A stretch of 39,711 bases of DNA from NCBI GenBank assembly GCA_014656015.1, contig BNBP01000067.1:1-39711 (forward strand). The letters run 5' to 3'. Positions 38,388 to 39,711 of this stretch are shown here, piece by piece. This DNA comes from Streptomyces griseoaurantiacus (lineage in GTDB: Bacteria; Actinomycetota; Actinomycetes; Streptomycetales; Streptomycetaceae). Position 1 is the first letter of the stretch, and each line of letters opens with the position of its first letter. The notes under the pieces are model-generated. The model did not search any database. It worked only from the letters and a program-made list of their open reading frames with translations, and was not told where the DNA came from. A program made the position numbers and the translations under genes.

Positions 38388-39638
38388 CTACGGTGCCACC
38401 GGGAGGTACAGGCGGTCCACGTCCACCGTCCCGGCGCCCGGGTGCGGGCGGGGGATCGCCGCCCACACACCGGCCGCGAGGACGGCCGCGACCGCGAGCA
38501 CCACCACGCCCCGGCGCCCGGTGGCCCAGCGGGCCCGGAACCGTACCGGATCCTCCACGAGGTGTTTCGACAGGACGGCCGCCGCCAGCGACAGGCCGAT
38601 CAGCACGGCGGTGCGGGACCAGCCGTCGAAGCCGAGCACACTCGCGGGCAGCAGTAGGTACACCGGCCAGTGCCACAGGTACAGACTGTAGGAGAGTTCG
38701 CCGAGCCGGACCGGTGCCGTGCCGCCCACCAGCCGCCCGGTGCGGCCGCCCGGCGCGGCGGCGAGCAGCGCGAGGAGGAGTGCCGCGCCGAGCGAGTGCA
38801 GGAACATGCCGCCCCGGAAGAGCGCGGGGGCCTGCTGCCCGTCGGTCAGCGCCCAGGAGGCCACGAGCCCGCACAGCAGCAGCGCGGACAGCGCGTCCGG
38901 CACCGCCGACGGGAGGCGGTCGACCAGCGAGGACACCGGCAGGGCGGCGGCCGCGGCGCCCAGCAGCAGGGCGAACGCCCGGGTGTCGGTGCCCTCGTAG
39001 GCGCGTGTGGTGTCCACCGCCTGCCCGAGGTGGAACATCAGGACGAGGGAGAGGAGGGCCCCCGCGAGTGCTGTGCCCGCCACCCGCCACCGTCCCGCCC
39101 GGCCGCGCCCGGCGATCGCGACCACGAGCGGCCAGACGAGGTAGAACTGCCACTCCACTGCGATGCTCCACAAATGGGAGTAGAGCCGGGTGTCGGAGGC
39201 GTCCCAGTAGCCGACCTGCTCGGTGATGAAGTGCCAGTTCACCGCCTGGGCCGCTGCCCAGGGCGCGTCGTCGAGGGCGAGGGCGAGCTGGGCTGGCGTA
39301 CCGAAGGCGTCGGCCAGCAGCAGCACGGCCACGCCCATGACCAGCAGCGCGGGCAGCAGGCGCCGTGCCCGGCGCCCCCAGAAGGCGAGCAGCCGGACGC
39401 GGCCGTGCCGTCCGGTCTCCTCCAGCAGCAGCCCGGTGATCAGGAAGCCGGAGAGGACGAAGAACAGGTCGACACCGAGGAATCCGCCGCGCAGCCGTCC
39501 GGCGTGGAAGAGCAGGACGGCCGCGACCGCCAGCCCCCGCAGACCGTCGAGGGGGGCGAGGTGCGCACGGGGGCCGGGGGCGCCGCCCTCCGGGCCGGGG
39601 AGGCGGGCGGGGCGGTCGGCCAGACGCTGGTGAGCCAT
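38388..39638 (-). CDS. Acyltransferase 3 (OafA/YrhL-like) membrane protein
   Basis: The 416-residue, roughly 10-TM protein is an acyltransferase-3 enzyme, which moves acetyl or other acyl groups onto extracytoplasmic sugars or lipids. HLAPLDGLRGLAVAAVLLFH carries the conserved Arg and His. GGFLGVDLFFVLSGFLITGLL, YSHLWSIAVEWQFYLVWPLV and GELSYSLYLWHWPVYLL are the other family blocks. No SGNH domain is fused to the C-terminus. ATG 39638 has GAAGGAA about seven bases upstream. It is the first gene seen of the minus-strand set leading into the two-component system, which hints that envelope modification and the signalling system are linked. Confidence 0.9.
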   Translation of the reverse strand: MAHQRLADRPARLPGPEGGAPGPRAHLAPLDGLRGLAVAAVLLFHAGRLRGGFLGVDLFFVLSGFLITGLLLEETGRHGRVRLLAFWGRRARRLLPALLVMGVAVLLLADAFGTPAQLALALDDAPWAAAQAVNWHFITEQVGYWDASDTRLYSHLWSIAVEWQFYLVWPLVVAIAGRGRAGRWRVAGTALAGALLSLVLMFHLGQAVDTTRAYEGTDTRAFALLLGAAAAALPVSSLVDRLPSAVPDALSALLLCGLVASWALTDGQQAPALFRGGMFLHSLGAALLLALLAAAPGGRTGRLVGGTAPVRLGELSYSLYLWHWPVYLLLPASVLGFDGWSRTAVLIGLSLAAAVLSKHLVEDPVRFRARWATGRRGVVVLAVAAVLAAGVWAAIPRPHPGAGTVDVDRLYLPVAP

Positions 39639-39711
39639 CGGGTTCCTTCATCGGGAGCGTCGGGAGGGGGCGGTGGGCGAGGCGGGGCGAACCCGGCGGG
39701 AGGGGGCGGCC

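Noticed and set aside
1..39711. Biosynthetic gene cluster, prophage or integrative element
   Set aside because: No synthase, carrier protein, phage structural gene, integrase, tRNA-flanking repeat or transposase was seen, despite the SARP-type regulator and the Toprim protein.

Overview
The window is about 73% G+C by eye, has strong third-position G/C bias, frequent GTG starts and several probable leaderless mRNAs. Its gene families (a BTAD-type regulator, an AfsQ/Cse-like two-component operon with GerMN lipoproteins, a Tat-exported discoidin-rich glycosidase, many MarR/TetR regulators) are those of Streptomyces or a close actinomycete. It looks chromosomal and accessory. I see no tRNA or rRNA gene, no transposase or integrase, and no CRISPR array.

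Layout. (1) 0.1-2.8 kb: a cyclase-family hydrolase and an EamA exporter on the minus strand, the exporter divergent from an Lrp/AsnC regulator. (2) 2.8-7.3 kb: a very large secreted GH2 glycosidase behind an array of 22-23 bp direct repeats, a TTGACA promoter and a LacI-type operator; no lacI gene is in the window. (3) 7.3-20.6 kb: a run of regulator/enzyme or regulator/transporter pairs, nearly all divergent: BTAD regulator/dehalogenase-like hydrolase, MarR/epoxide-hydrolase-like enzyme, LysR/F420-type reductase, TetR/NmrA-like reductase, TetR/quinone-oxidoreductase-like protein, MarR/DHA2 efflux pump. Most shared intergenic regions carry a visible palindrome or direct repeat. An orphan OLD-type Toprim protein and a 77-residue secreted protein sit among them. 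(4) 20.6-34.7 kb: a catabolic island with an IclR regulator, a divergent MHS transporter, then DUF6282 hydrolase, bicupin, HpaI-type aldolase, BKACE, SDR, Fe-alcohol dehydrogenase and aldehyde dehydrogenase. A perfect 15-bp-stem terminator follows, then a second operon: KDG dehydratase family protein, glucarate dehydratase family protein and a sodium:solute symporter. (5) 34.7-39.6 kb, minus strand: acyltransferase, GerMN lipoprotein, response regulator, sensor kinase, second GerMN lipoprotein.

How the genes fit together. The second catabolic operon plus the adjacent aldehyde dehydrogenase matches the oxidative aldarate route: glucarate to 5-dehydro-4-deoxyglucarate to 2-oxoglutarate semialdehyde to 2-oxoglutarate. 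The first operon combines retro-aldol, beta-hydroxy-acid oxidation, beta-keto-acid cleavage and aldehyde-handling families with two poorly characterised proteins. It is the best candidate here for an undescribed pathway. A 14-bp motif, TTCAnnAnGCGAAC, lies upstream of both its importer and its first enzyme and is a candidate IclR operator.

A recurrent oddity is the number of short tandem arrays (units of 7, 8, 9, 12, 15, 16 and 22-23 bp) in intergenic regions and at gene boundaries. Bases 1-143 hold no gene I can support.
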